DNA from: Pseudomonas weihenstephanensis
GTDB lineage: Bacteria > Pseudomonadota > Gammaproteobacteria > Pseudomonadales > Pseudomonadaceae
Length of the DNA: 64,000 nucleotides
Assembly (NCBI RefSeq): GCF_001043055.1
Contig: NZ_JYLF01000010.1
Coordinates: 90,468 to 154,467, forward strand
Reading direction: 5' to 3'
The translations under genes and the position numbers were made by a program. Of the stretch, positions 35,638 through 44,865 are shown piece after piece. The notes beneath the pieces were generated by a model. The model made no database searches, was not told the DNA's origin, and saw only the letters and a list, made by a program, of their open reading frames with translations. The first letter of the stretch is position 1. Every line of letters begins with the position of its first letter.

Positions 35638-36434
35638 GCAGAGAATCCGTGTTCGGTGCCAGGAAAGCTGACGGCTTTGACTTCAGCGACGTAGGCGCTG
35701 AGGGCCGATTGAATGTCAGGTTGGCCGGCCATGAAATTTTTCACGAATTTAGGCACGCGGCCAGTCAAGGACAAGCCAAGCATGTCATGCAGCACCAACA
35801 CTTGACCGTCGGTATCACTGCCGGCGCCGATGCCGATCACCGGGATTTTCACCGCGTGGGTGATTTCTTTCGCCAGTTCGCTTGGCACGCATTCGAGCAG
35901 CAACATGGCGGCACCGGCTTGTTCCAGTGCAATCGCATCTGCACGCATCTGGCGTGCCTGGTTTTCGTTACGGCCTTGTACCTTGTAACCGCCCAATACG
36001 TTTACCGTCTGTGGCGTCAGGCCCATGTGTGCGCACACAGGAATGCCGCGCTCAGTCAGCAGGCGGATGGATTCGGCCAACCAGACGGCACCTTCGACCT
36101 TGACCATGTGCGCGCCCGCCCTCATGAGTTGCGCGCTGTTGTTCAGCGTTTGCTCAAGGGTGGCGTTCGCCATAAAAGGCAGATCGGCGAGTATCAGGGC
36201 GTCCTGATTGCCGCGTTTAACGCACGCCACGTGATACGCCATGTCATCGTTGGAAACAGGCAGGGTGCTGTCATGCCCTTGCAAGACCATGCCCAGGGAG
36301 TCGCCCACCAGTAACACTTCTACACCGACCTGGTTGCAGGCATGTGCGAAGGTGGCGTCATAGCACGTCAGCATGGTGATTTTTTCACCTTTTTGCTTAA
36401 GGCTTTGCAGGGTGGTCAGGGTAATAGCTGGCAT
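35634..36434 (-). CDS. panB: 3-methyl-2-oxobutanoate hydroxymethyltransferase
   Basis: First committed step of pantothenate synthesis: makes ketopantoate from 2-ketoisovalerate, a branched-chain amino acid intermediate. 266 residues, a TIM barrel. Motifs MLTCYDATFA, LLVGDSLGMVLQGHDSTLPVS and IGIGAGSDTDGQVLVLHDMLG are present. ATG at 36434 (MPAITLTTLQSLKQKG) after an AAAAGGATCC-rich region is the family start. About 190 bases separate it from folK upstream. Confidence 0.97.
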   Translation of the reverse strand: MPAITLTTLQSLKQKGEKITMLTCYDATFAHACNQVGVEVLLVGDSLGMVLQGHDSTLPVSNDDMAYHVACVKRGNQDALILADLPFMANATLEQTLNNSAQLMRAGAHMVKVEGAVWLAESIRLLTERGIPVCAHMGLTPQTVNVLGGYKVQGRNENQARQMRADAIALEQAGAAMLLLECVPSELAKEITHAVKIPVIGIGAGSDTDGQVLVLHDMLGLSLTGRVPKFVKNFMAGQPDIQSALSAYVAEVKAVSFPGTEHGFSA

Positions 36435-36628
36435 GAAAAGGATCCTCGTCAGGCAGTGCGATAACCACTGCGAGCAACGCGCGTGATTCATCGTTATAAG
36501 CAGGCGCACCTTTATAGAGGTGCTAAACGGCCTGCTTTTCACATTGCGCCACCGGGTAGGTGGCAGCGGGATGCCTATAGTCGTGACGAGGACACGGGAA
36601 GTCAATTAGAGGTGTTACCGCCGATGTG

Positions 36629-37138
36629 TTACCGCGCTAATTGATTCGATTCAGCTAACCCGGGCAGGCGCTCAAGACCGACAAAGGGGCAGTCTTTGAG
36701 GAGTTGTTCAAGGCTGCGGCCATCGGCCAGTTTGAGCGAAGCGGGCGCCAGCTCGGCCAAGGGGTACAGCACGAAAGGACGGGCGTGCATGTGGTAATGC
36801 GGGACCTTGAGGCGAGGCTCGTCGATCAGTTGATTGCCGAACAGCAGGATGTCGAGGTCCAGCGTGCGCGGCCCCCAACGCTCAAGTCGCTCACGGCCTT
36901 GGTCGTTTTCGATGGCTTGCAAAGCATCGAGCAGCTCAAGGGGGGCCATGTGAGTCTCGATGGTTGCCACTGCGTTGGTGTAACGCGGTTGGCCTGGCAG
37001 CAGGGAGTCGCTTTGATAGAACGCTGAGACCCCGACAAACACCGAGTTGGGCAGTTGCGCAATCGCTTCTACCGCGTTGCGCAATTGCTCGGCCGGGTCA
37101 GCCAGATTGCTGCCCATTCCAATGTAGATGCGTTCCAT
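36629..37138 (-). CDS. folK: 6-hydroxymethyl-7,8-dihydropterin pyrophosphokinase
   Basis: Activates the pterin for FolP in folate synthesis. 169 residues from ATG 37138 (MERIYIGMGSNLADP); a GTG one codon upstream (37141) is an alternative. Signature RWGPRTLDLDILLFGN and HYHMHARPFVLYPLAELAP are present. The start is almost contiguous with the pcnB stop, so translation is coupled, as in other pseudomonads. Confidence 0.95.
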   Translation of the reverse strand: MERIYIGMGSNLADPAEQLRNAVEAIAQLPNSVFVGVSAFYQSDSLLPGQPRYTNAVATIETHMAPLELLDALQAIENDQGRERLERWGPRTLDLDILLFGNQLIDEPRLKVPHYHMHARPFVLYPLAELAPASLKLADGRSLEQLLKDCPFVGLERLPGLAESNQLAR

Positions 37139-37141
37139 CAC

Positions 37142-38536
37142 TTATTCGTCGGCGCCAGCGCTGCGTTTGCGCTTGTTAGCGCCTGTGCGGCGGCGTTTAC
37201 GCGGTGCAGGGCCAGTGCCATCGTCCTTGGCGTTGCTCAGGTCGCGAATCATGTCGCGACGGCCACTGTCGTTGGCATCCTGATAGTCGGTCCACCATTC
37301 GCCCAGGCCGTTGGTCTGCTCGCCAGCGCTTTCACGCAACAGCAAAAAGTCGTAACCGGCACGGAAGCGCGGATTGTCGAGCAGCATGTCGGCACGTTTG
37401 CCGCTGCGACGCGGCAGACGCTCTTGCATGTCCCAAATTTCGCGAATCGGCATTGTGAAGCGCTTGGGAATTGCAATGCGCTGGCACTGTTCGGCGATCA
37501 GTTCGTGCGCGGCTTCTTGCATGGCAGGAATAGGCGGCATGCCTTGGTCTTGCAGGCGCAAAATACGGGCGGGCAGAGCAGGCCACAACAGGGCTGCAAA
37601 CAGGAACGCGGGGGTCACCGGTTTACCCTGCTTGATTCGCAGATCTGTGTTGCGCAACGCTTCGCTGATCAAGGTGTGGGTGTAGGTCGGGTTGTGCTCC
37701 AGAGCTTCGGCACTGGCCGGGAACAAGGGGTCGAACAATTCAAGGTCGACCAGCATCTCGAAGGTGTCGCAGGCGTTACCGGAGAGGAAGAGCTTGAGCA
37801 CTTCTTCGAACAGGCGAGCCGACGGGATTTCGCGCAGCATGGGGGCCAGCTCGCGGATCGGCGCGGCGGTGTGTTTTTCAATCCCGAAGTTCAGCTTGGC
37901 GGCAAAACGTACCGCCCGCAGCATGCGCACCGGGTCTTCCTGGTAACGCTGTTGCGGATCGCCAATCAGGCGCAGCAGGCGATTGCGGATGTCGTGTACA
38001 CCATTGGCGTAATCGAGAATGCGCTCGCTGACCGGGTCGTAATACAGGGCATTGATCGTGAAGTCGCGACGTTGGGCGTCTTCTTCGAGGGTGCCGTAGA
38101 CGTTGTCGCGCAAAATACGCCCGCTTTCGTTACGCGAGGACTGGTTGCTGTCTTCCTCTTCGTCGTTTTGCGGGTGATTGGCACGGAAGGTCGCTACCTC
38201 GATGATTTCGCGCCCAAAGTGGATGTGCACCAACTTGAAGCGACGACCGATGATTCGCGCATTGCGAAATTCGGCACGCACTTGTTCTGGCGTAGCGCTG
38301 GTGGCCACGTCAAAGTCTTTGGGCGTGATGTTGAGCAGCATGTCGCGTACGCAGCCGCCGACCAGATAAGCCTGGTAACCGGCGTTTTGCAGGCGTTCGA
38401 CAATGTTGACCGCGTAGCGGCTGAACTGGGCACGTTGCAGCGAATGTTGGCTGCTGTTGAGCACTTCAGGGGTGCTGCGCAGTTGTTGCGTACGACGCTT
38501 GGGAGAACGGAATGACTGGAACAGCTTCTTCAGCAT
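37142..38536 (-). CDS. pcnB: Poly(A) polymerase I
   Basis: Adds 3' poly(A) tails that speed RNA decay. 464 residues. Nucleotidyltransferase core GGCVRDMLLNITPKDFDVATSA with catalytic Asp residues, the RRDFTINALYYD motif, RNA-binding ARFAAKLNF-type segment, and a basic C-terminal tail (PRKRRRTGANKRKRS) typical of PcnB rather than CCA-adding enzyme. ATG at 38536 (MLKKLFQSF); a second ATG three codons earlier is possible. It lies downstream of crcZ on the same strand. Confidence 0.95.
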   Translation of the reverse strand: MLKKLFQSFRSPKRRTQQLRSTPEVLNSSQHSLQRAQFSRYAVNIVERLQNAGYQAYLVGGCVRDMLLNITPKDFDVATSATPEQVRAEFRNARIIGRRFKLVHIHFGREIIEVATFRANHPQNDEEEDSNQSSRNESGRILRDNVYGTLEEDAQRRDFTINALYYDPVSERILDYANGVHDIRNRLLRLIGDPQQRYQEDPVRMLRAVRFAAKLNFGIEKHTAAPIRELAPMLREIPSARLFEEVLKLFLSGNACDTFEMLVDLELFDPLFPASAEALEHNPTYTHTLISEALRNTDLRIKQGKPVTPAFLFAALLWPALPARILRLQDQGMPPIPAMQEAAHELIAEQCQRIAIPKRFTMPIREIWDMQERLPRRSGKRADMLLDNPRFRAGYDFLLLRESAGEQTNGLGEWWTDYQDANDSGRRDMIRDLSNAKDDGTGPAPRKRRRTGANKRKRSAGADE

Positions 38537-38717
38537 GGGATGCACTGTTTGAAGGAATGTTCGGCCAAAACGAAGAATGACCGCATGATGGGCGGGGATT
38601 CTAGCATTTAGTCAGGGGATGGTGTAGGACGCGTAGCCTGTCGATTGCCTCTAGTGGCCCTGGTCGTTGCGAGAGTACCGGGCCAGACGGGCTGTAAAAT
38701 TTTCTGAATGTCAGGAA

Positions 38718-38742
38718 CCACAAGGGGAGCCGAAGCTCCCCC
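38718..38742 (-). terminator. 3' hairpin of crcZ
   Basis: On the minus strand GGGGAGC-TTCG-GCTCCCC followed by TTGTGGTTCCT. A stable GC stem with a poor U-tract, placed where CrcZ should end; some read-through into pcnB is plausible. Confidence 0.65.
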
Positions 38743-39085
38743 AGAATTAGTTGCGTGCTCTATTTTTATTATTGGTTGCGGGCTTTTTGTTTTTGTTAAT
38801 TGCCCTGGTTACCCAAGTTTTACCTGTGTAACCCTCCCAATCGGGAGATAAGAGCAAACGGATTGCTTTGGTCGCTGTGTTGATGTGATCAGTGATCCAA
38901 CTAGTTCAGGCTCTGCTTTAAGTGCAGTTTTTGTTGTTCTCTGCCTAGTCGTGGGGCAAGCCCCAATGACAACACCTCTCCAAAAGAATCAGTTAGCTGC
39001 GCCTCCGCCGTGTTGTTCTTGTTATGCGTGAGCCGATACGTCTTATTTTTATTGTGTGTTGCTGTGATTCTTATTGTTCTTGTAC
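38718..39085 (-). ncRNA. crcZ: CrcZ small RNA (sequesters Hfq/Crc)
   Basis: CrcZ relieves carbon catabolite repression in Pseudomonas by binding Hfq-Crc through repeated AANAANAA (CA) motifs. It is known to lie downstream of cbrB, which is where this region is. Seen here on the minus strand: a sigma-54 promoter at 39097-39111, predicted start near 39085, a hairpin end at 38718-38742, and matches to AANAANAA in six clusters (positions 38766-38773, 38784-38797, 38931-38938, 39013-39023, 39043-39050 and 39068-39081). The roughly 370-base length fits the family. No open reading frame of note occurs. Exact ends are inferred. Confidence 0.9.
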
Positions 39086-39095
39086 GAATACATAT

Positions 39096-39112
39096 AGCAG
39101 GGGTCGTGCCAA
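39096..39112 (-). promoter_or_regulatory. Sigma-54 promoter of crcZ
   Basis: Minus strand TTGGCACGACCCCTGCT: GG and GC elements exactly ten bases apart (TGGCAC-N5-TGCT type). This is the RpoN-dependent, CbrB-activated crcZ promoter expected from studies of other pseudomonads. Confidence 0.9.
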
Positions 39113-39168
39113 CTTTTGTCCGGCCTAGCAAAATAAGGGGCTTTCTGGGTTTTCATGTTTTTTAGCGC

Positions 39169-39206
39169 AAAAAAAAGCCGGGCCTTCGTTACCGTAAGAC
39201 CCGGCT
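39169..39206 (-). terminator. Intrinsic terminator after cbrB
   Basis: Minus strand stem AGCCGGGTCTT / AAGGCCCGGCT (one G-U pair on the RNA) followed by eight T. Its loop contains GTAAC/GTTAC-like sequence next to the activator site at 39209, so terminator and crcZ control region overlap. Confidence 0.85.
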
Positions 39207-39208
39207 TT

Positions 39209-39234
39209 TGTTACGTGATTAGCGTGCGGTAACA
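39209..39234. promoter_or_regulatory. Candidate CbrB binding site for crcZ
   Basis: TGTTAC-N14-GTAACA, a perfect dyad lying 124-149 bases upstream of the predicted crcZ start. TGTTAC/GTAACA half-sites are, as I recall, the reported CbrB recognition pattern. Further half-like sequences (GTTAC, GTAAG) lie at 39188-39198 and near 39255. Confidence 0.75.
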
Positions 39235-39267
39235 GTTTTTTCACCGTCGGCCGTGTTGTCTGTCACG

Positions 39268-40701
39268 TTACCCTTCGCTGGTGACACCGGTTTTTCTGCG
39301 TGGAATACCCAGGCGCTGGCGCCGTTCCCACAAGCATTTACGACTCACGCCCAGTTTTCGCGCCAGTTCGGTCTCCGTCATATGGTCCTGATGCTCAAGC
39401 ACAAAGTGCTGGAAGTAGTCTTCCAGTGACAGGTCTTCAGTCGGGTCATGGCTGGTGTTACCGCTACTGATGCCCTGTTGTGGGCCCAGGCCGATAAAGT
39501 CGTCGTCTTGCAGATCGCTCAACTCGATGTCGATGCCCAGCAGTTCGGCTGAAATTTCCGGGCTTTCGCACAGAATCACAGCACGCTCTACGGCGTTTTC
39601 CAGTTCTCGTACGTTGCCTGGCCACGTGTAATGTCGAATGGCTTGTTCGGCATCGGGAGCAAACTTCAAGTCGGTGCGACCCACTCGGGCACTTTGACGG
39701 GCGAGGAAGGCATGGGCGATTTCGTTTACGTCCGGGCCACGTTCACGCAATGCCGGTAACTTGAGGGCAATGACGTGCAGGCGGTAGTACAAGTCTTCAC
39801 GGAACTGGCCGATTTTGGCCAGGCTCTTGAGGTCACGGTGGGTGGCCGCGATCAGGCGCACATCGACCTTTTGCGATTGCACCGAACCCACACGGCGAAT
39901 TTCGCCCTCTTGTAACACCCGCAGCAGACGGGCTTGTGCTTCCAGTGGCAGCTCACCAATTTCATCAAGGAACAAAGTGCCGCCATCGGCCGCTTCAACC
40001 AAGCCCGCACGGCCGGCGCTGGCGCCGGTGAAGGCCCCTTTTTCGTGGCCGAACAACTCAGATTCAATCAACGACTCAGGAATCGCCGCGCAGTTAACCG
40101 AGATCATCGGCGCTTTGGCGCGCTTGGACAGGTTATGCAGCGCGCGGGCCACCAGTTCTTTGCCGGTACCGGACTCACCCTGGATCAGGACATTGGAGTC
40201 GGTGGGCGCCACTTTGCGGATCTTGCTGTACAGATCCTGCATAGGCGGGCATGAACCGATGATGCCGATTTCGCCATTACAGTTATCGATCACGCTTTTA
40301 TCGGCGCCCGACGCTTTGGCTGGGCGCTCGGCAGGCTGGCTTTGAGCGTTTTGGCGATCACGCAAAATACGTGCGACGGCTTGCAGCATCTCATCGTGAT
40401 CAAACGGTTTGGCGATGTAGTCGACGGCGCCCATTTTCATCGAGTCAACCGCTGAGCGCAGGCTGGCATAGCTGGTCATGATCAGCACCGGTTTGCCTTC
40501 GCCCAGCTTGATCAGCTCGGTGCCAGGCGCCCCTGGCAAGCGCAGATCGCTGACAATCAGGTCGAACGAGGGAATGCTGAAACGCTCTTGAGCTTCCTGC
40601 ACCGAGCCTGCTTCGCTGACCTGGTACTGATTACGCTCCAACAAACGGCGCAACGCGGAGCGGATGATTGTTTCGTCTTCGACGATCAAAATATGCGGCA
40701 T
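39268..40701 (-). CDS. cbrB: Two-component response regulator CbrB (sigma-54 activator)
   Basis: NtrC-type activator that controls carbon/nitrogen balance and switches on crcZ. 477 residues. Receiver domain (1-120) with phospho-acceptor Asp52 in IVSDLRLPG, AAA+ domain (about 150-375) with Walker A GESGTGKE (175-182) and the sigma-54-contacting GAFTGA loop (222-227), and a C-terminal Fis-type helix-turn-helix (about 440-470, TETELARKLGVSRKCLWERR). It follows cbrA after 22 bases and is followed by its terminator and crcZ. Confidence 0.97.
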   Translation of the reverse strand: MPHILIVEDETIIRSALRRLLERNQYQVSEAGSVQEAQERFSIPSFDLIVSDLRLPGAPGTELIKLGEGKPVLIMTSYASLRSAVDSMKMGAVDYIAKPFDHDEMLQAVARILRDRQNAQSQPAERPAKASGADKSVIDNCNGEIGIIGSCPPMQDLYSKIRKVAPTDSNVLIQGESGTGKELVARALHNLSKRAKAPMISVNCAAIPESLIESELFGHEKGAFTGASAGRAGLVEAADGGTLFLDEIGELPLEAQARLLRVLQEGEIRRVGSVQSQKVDVRLIAATHRDLKSLAKIGQFREDLYYRLHVIALKLPALRERGPDVNEIAHAFLARQSARVGRTDLKFAPDAEQAIRHYTWPGNVRELENAVERAVILCESPEISAELLGIDIELSDLQDDDFIGLGPQQGISSGNTSHDPTEDLSLEDYFQHFVLEHQDHMTETELARKLGVSRKCLWERRQRLGIPRRKTGVTSEG

Positions 40702-40723
40702 TGATTCAGTTCTCTCGACGGTC

Positions 40724-43672
40724 TCAGTTCACAGCGGACGTCGCTTCGACATGGCGCGGTAGTGTCACCCGGATACGGGTTCCGCGCTGGCTTTGAATGT
40801 CAGCCGGGCTGTCGATGGTGATTTGTCCATAATGCTCTTCAACGATGGAATAGACCAGTGCAAGGCCCAGACCGGTGCCTTCCCCAGGGTCTTTGGTGGT
40901 GAAGAACGGTTCGAACAGGCGGTCCATGATGTTCTTCGGAATACCCGTGCCCTCGTCCTCTACGATCAGGTCGACGGTGTGTTCGCTGGCTTCGCTTTTG
41001 ACCCGTACGGCGCTGCCGGCAGGGCAGGCGTCGCGGGCGTTGGACAGCAAATTGATCAGCACTTGCGCCAGACGCTGTGGATCACCTTCGACCCAGTGGT
41101 CGGGATCGCACAAGTTATAAAACTGCACTTCAAAATTGCGCCGGTTCAAGGCCAGTAGACCGATGGCATCCTGAGCCACCTCTGCCAGACAAACGGGCTC
41201 GTCCGTGTGCTGATGGCTGCCCGCGTGAGCGAAACTCATCAAGGACTGCACAATGCGTGAGATACGTTTGGTTTGCTCAAGGATCTGGCCGCTGATTTCT
41301 GTCAGCTCGCTGTCATCTTCGCGTTCTTCACGCAGATTCTGCGCCAGGCAGGCGATCCCGGTGACAGGGTTGCCGATTTCATGGGCAACCCCTGCCGCCA
41401 GACGGCCGATGCTTGCCAGTCGCTCCGAATGCACGAGTTTGTCTTCGAGCATTTGGGTTTCAGTGAGGTCTTCGACTAGCAGTACCAAGCCACTGTTGCC
41501 GGGCGCCAACGGTTCGTCGATGGCGGCCTTGTGCAGGTTTAGCCAACGGGTTTGACCGTCCAGGGCCAGGTGTTGTTTGTGCAAGTGCTCATCGGGCAGC
41601 TCAATAAAACCCTGCAACAGCTGGCGCCAGGGATCACCCAGCGTATTAAGGCGCGAACCCACCACGCGCTGAGCCGGGATGCCGGTCAGCTCTTCCATGG
41701 CTTTGTTCCACATCAGGATCTCTTGGTCCTTGGCCAGTGAGCACACGCCCATCGGCAACTCTTGCAGTGTTTGGCGATGGTAACGACGTAAGGCGTCGAG
41801 TTCGGCCGCCAGACCGGTGAGGCGTGAGTGGTAGTCCTCTAGCCGACTTTCAATGAAGTGAATGTCTTCGGTGACGTAGTTTTCGCCGCCTGACTTGTAG
41901 GGCAAGAAGGTTTCGACCATATCCTGAGCGACGCTGGGGCCCATCAACCCGGAGAGGTTGGCTTCGATACGGTCGCGCAAGCGGCGCAAGGCATACGGGC
42001 GGCGTTCGTCGAAGGGTAGATAAAGGTCGCGCAAGGCTTGCTCGACTTCTTTTTGCGCGGCCTTGGCTCCCAATGGCTTGGCCAGTTGGGTGGCGAACTC
42101 TTGTGGCGAGGCAGCATGCAGTTCACGTCGCTGCGGGCGGCGCACGTTATCTACCGCACAGGCTTCAGCAGCGCTGGCTTCTTCTGTGCTGGCGTTGGTG
42201 AACAACGAAATCAAGGTGAACATCAGTACGTTGGCGGCCAGTGACGCAATGGCAGCCATGTGCCAACTGGTGTCGTCCAGCACGTAGATCATGTCCAGCC
42301 ACGGAATGTAGAAGCCCTGAAAGTTGCCAATCAGCGGAAGCAGCATGCTGATCATCCAGACCGCGATGCCCGCGAGCAGTCCGGCGATAAAGCCGCGACG
42401 GTTGGCGGTTGGCCAGTACAAGACAGAGAGTACGCCCGGCAGAAATTGCAGGGTGGCGACAAACGCGACGATGCCAAGGTTGGCCAGGTCTTGTTCGGCG
42501 CCCAGCAACAAGTAAAAGCCATAACCGGCCATGATGATGGCGACGATCAGGGCGCGGCGCGTCCATTTCAGCCAGCGGTAGATGTTGCCTTCCGCCGGTG
42601 GCTGATAAAGCGGCAGCACCAAGTGATTCAAGGCCATGCCCGAGAGCGCCAGCGTGGTCACAATAATCAGCCCGCTGGAAGCGGATAAGCCGCCGATATA
42701 AGCCAGCAAGGCCAGCGATTTACTGTTGGCTGCAATGCCAATGCCCAGGGTGAAATATTCGGGGTTGGTGGTCGCGCCCAGCTTTAGTCCGGCCCACAAA
42801 ATGAGCGGCACCGCGAGGCTCATCAGCAGCAGGAACAACGGCAGGCCCCAGCTGGCGCTGACCAGCGCCCTGGGGTTGAGGTTTTCGGTGAAGGTCATGT
42901 GATACATGTGCGGCATCACAATGGCCGAGGCAAAAAACACCAGCAGCAGAGTACGCCACGGGCCTTCTTGCAGGGGGGTATGCAAAGAGGCCAGTGCGGT
43001 CTGATTTTGTTGCAGCCACACCTCAAGTTGTTGCGGGCCATCGAATACGCCGTATAGCGCATAGAGGCCCACCCCGCCGATGGCGAGCAGCTTGATGACG
43101 GACTCAAACGCGATGGCGAAGACTAGCCCTTCGTGTTTCTCGCGCGTCGCGATGTGCCGGGAGCCGAAGAAGATAGTGAACAGCGTGATCATGGCGCAAA
43201 AGCTGAGTGCGACACGGTGTTGCACGGGTTCGCGGGTGAGGATGCTGATCGAGTCTGCCACGGCCTGGATTTGCAGGGCTAACAGCGGTAGCACGCCAAT
43301 CAGCATAAAGATGGTGGTGAGCGCGCCGGCCCATGTGCTGCGAAATCGGAAAGCAAATAAGTCGGCGAGCGAGGACAGTTGGTACGTGCGAGTGATTTTC
43401 AGAATGGGGTAAAGCAGTACAGGCGCTAGAAGAAAAGCCCCTGAAACGCCGAGGTAACTGGAGAGGAATCCGTAACCGTATTCGTAAGCCAGCCCCACCG
43501 TGCCATAAAACGCCCAGGCACTGGCATAGACACCCAGTGACAGGGTGTAGGTCAGCGGGTGACGAATAATGGCGCGCGGGATCATCCCGCGTTCACTGAT
43601 CCAGGCCACACCGAACAGCACCAGCAGGTACGCGGCGCTGACGAGCACCATCTGGGTCAGGCTAAAGCTCAT
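40724..43672 (-). CDS. cbrA: Sensor histidine kinase/transporter-like protein CbrA
   Basis: Sensor partner of CbrB; its unusual N-terminus is an SLC5-type sodium/solute symporter and has been linked to histidine uptake in pseudomonads. 982 residues from ATG 43672 (MSFSLTQMVLVSAAYL); an ATG two codons earlier is possible. Order: about 13 membrane helices (1-510), a linker/STAC-like part, a PAS domain (about 640-745), HisKA with His764 in AGVAHEIGNPVTG, and HATPase with N-box NLLSNARDA, G1 VEDEGTGIP and G2 GTGLGLALVYS. The start overlaps the end of cbrX, so the two are translationally coupled. Confidence 0.96.
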   Translation of the reverse strand: MSFSLTQMVLVSAAYLLVLFGVAWISERGMIPRAIIRHPLTYTLSLGVYASAWAFYGTVGLAYEYGYGFLSSYLGVSGAFLLAPVLLYPILKITRTYQLSSLADLFAFRFRSTWAGALTTIFMLIGVLPLLALQIQAVADSISILTREPVQHRVALSFCAMITLFTIFFGSRHIATREKHEGLVFAIAFESVIKLLAIGGVGLYALYGVFDGPQQLEVWLQQNQTALASLHTPLQEGPWRTLLLVFFASAIVMPHMYHMTFTENLNPRALVSASWGLPLFLLLMSLAVPLILWAGLKLGATTNPEYFTLGIGIAANSKSLALLAYIGGLSASSGLIIVTTLALSGMALNHLVLPLYQPPAEGNIYRWLKWTRRALIVAIIMAGYGFYLLLGAEQDLANLGIVAFVATLQFLPGVLSVLYWPTANRRGFIAGLLAGIAVWMISMLLPLIGNFQGFYIPWLDMIYVLDDTSWHMAAIASLAANVLMFTLISLFTNASTEEASAAEACAVDNVRRPQRRELHAASPQEFATQLAKPLGAKAAQKEVEQALRDLYLPFDERRPYALRRLRDRIEANLSGLMGPSVAQDMVETFLPYKSGGENYVTEDIHFIESRLEDYHSRLTGLAAELDALRRYHRQTLQELPMGVCSLAKDQEILMWNKAMEELTGIPAQRVVGSRLNTLGDPWRQLLQGFIELPDEHLHKQHLALDGQTRWLNLHKAAIDEPLAPGNSGLVLLVEDLTETQMLEDKLVHSERLASIGRLAAGVAHEIGNPVTGIACLAQNLREEREDDSELTEISGQILEQTKRISRIVQSLMSFAHAGSHQHTDEPVCLAEVAQDAIGLLALNRRNFEVQFYNLCDPDHWVEGDPQRLAQVLINLLSNARDACPAGSAVRVKSEASEHTVDLIVEDEGTGIPKNIMDRLFEPFFTTKDPGEGTGLGLALVYSIVEEHYGQITIDSPADIQSQRGTRIRVTLPRHVEATSAVN

Positions 43673-43838
43673 CGGCATCTTTTTGGCTCTGAAGAATAAA
43701 GGTCACCACGATCAGAATCAGCCAGAGCAGGTAGGGCCGATACCAGGCACCTGTCGCATTGATCCACCAATCCATGATGGCTGGGGAAAACAGATAGATC
43801 CCGACCACCAGCAACAGGACCAATCGATAGATATACAT
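43662..43838 (-). CDS. cbrX: CbrX small membrane protein
   Basis: 58 residues with two hydrophobic helices (about 4-24, LVLLLVVGIYLFSPAIMDWW, and 33-50, YLLWLILIVVTFIL) and a short charged tail ending KDADEL. Its stop lies 11-17 bases inside cbrA, the arrangement described for the cbrX-cbrA-cbrB operon of P. putida. ATG at 43838 follows GAGGCCAGG; the longer reading to 43910 lacks support. It is thought to modulate expression of cbrA by coupling; biochemical role unknown. Confidence 0.87.
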   Translation of the reverse strand: MYIYRLVLLLVVGIYLFSPAIMDWWINATGAWYRPYLLWLILIVVTFILQSQKDADEL

Positions 43839-43916
43839 CCTGGCCTCACTTTTACGGGCCGCATGCCCAAAAACGTGCGGCGATGGTAACGGATGGCTGG
43901 CAACCTGCAAGAGGTG

Positions 43917-44816
43917 TCAGCGTAATTGCGCTTCTTGCAAGATGAGCGCGCGCGGGATCAGCCCGGCGTCCCAGTGCGCTATGCCCCAGTCTAGAACCTC
44001 ACGCGGGCTTGCGTGCGCAAGGCTATCGTCAGTGGTCTGGCCCAACGCGCGCAGGGCACGTAACAGCAACGGCGTGGCTTGCTCGGGCGTCAGGGGGGGC
44101 GAGCGGTAGGACTTGCCCAGTTTGTGGCCGTCGGGTTGCACGATCAGCGGCACATGCAGGTAGCGCGGTTGTGACAATCCCAGCAGCTCTTGCAGGTAAA
44201 GCTGGCGCGGTGTTGAGTCCAGCAAGTCGGCGCCGCGCACGATATCGGTAACACCTTGGGCGCCATCATCGAGTACCACCGCTAACTGGTAGGCATACAG
44301 CCCGTCGCGGCGGCGAATGATGAAGTCGCCGACCTCGCGTCCTACATGTTGGCCATACATGCCTTGTACGCGATCGGTGAAGGCGTAGTGCAGTTCAGGC
44401 ACCCGCAAGCGGATGGCGGCGTTTTCCATCGGGTGGCCGGCGTTCCGGCAAAAGCCGGGATAGATACCGTTGTAGCCTTCGAGCTGTTTACGCGAGCAGG
44501 TGCAGGCATAGGCCAGGCCTTGGCTGAATAATTTATCCACAACCTGGGCGTAAGCCTCGTGACGTTCGCTTTGGCGTATCAACGTCCCATCCCATTCAAA
44601 GCCATAGCGCTCAAGGGCCTGCAGAATGGCCGTTTGGGCGCCGGGCATTTCACGCGGGGGATCGAGGTCTTCCATGCGCAGCAACCAGCGGCCACCCATT
44701 GAGCGGGCGTCAAGATAAGAGGCGAGGGCAGCGACCAGTGAGCCAAAGTGCAAATGGCCACTGGGGGTTGGGGCGAAGCGCCCGATGTAAGAGGGGTTTG
44801 AGCAAGGAGCGGTCAT
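43917..44816 (-). CDS. gluQ: Glutamyl-Q tRNA(Asp) synthetase
   Basis: Truncated glutamyl-tRNA synthetase paralogue that attaches glutamate to the queuosine base of tRNA-Asp. 299 residues, lacking an anticodon-binding domain. HIGH-type motif in APTPSGHLHFGSL, zinc-binding CTCSRKQL...YPGFC, and the class I loop DGHKLGKSYRS are seen. ATG at 44816 after AAGGAGC on the coding strand region. dksA lies upstream on the same strand, the dksA-gluQ arrangement seen in E. coli and Shigella, but here a terminator separates them. Confidence 0.94.
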   Translation of the reverse strand: MTAPCSNPSYIGRFAPTPSGHLHFGSLVAALASYLDARSMGGRWLLRMEDLDPPREMPGAQTAILQALERYGFEWDGTLIRQSERHEAYAQVVDKLFSQGLAYACTCSRKQLEGYNGIYPGFCRNAGHPMENAAIRLRVPELHYAFTDRVQGMYGQHVGREVGDFIIRRRDGLYAYQLAVVLDDGAQGVTDIVRGADLLDSTPRQLYLQELLGLSQPRYLHVPLIVQPDGHKLGKSYRSPPLTPEQATPLLLRALRALGQTTDDSLAHASPREVLDWGIAHWDAGLIPRALILQEAQLR

Positions 44817-44827
44817 TGCATAATTCC

Positions 44828-44865
44828 GTAGCAACTGCCGAAGGCTGCGTCAGAGTGCGAAGCGA
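44828..44865 (+). repeat. Single REP-type unit
   Basis: GTAGCAACTGCCGAAGGCTG followed by CGTCAGAGTGCGAAGCG matches the consensus-like form of the dispersed Pseudomonas repeat also present, more degraded, at 30446-30590. It lies 12 bases upstream of gluQ in the dksA-gluQ gap. Confidence 0.5.
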
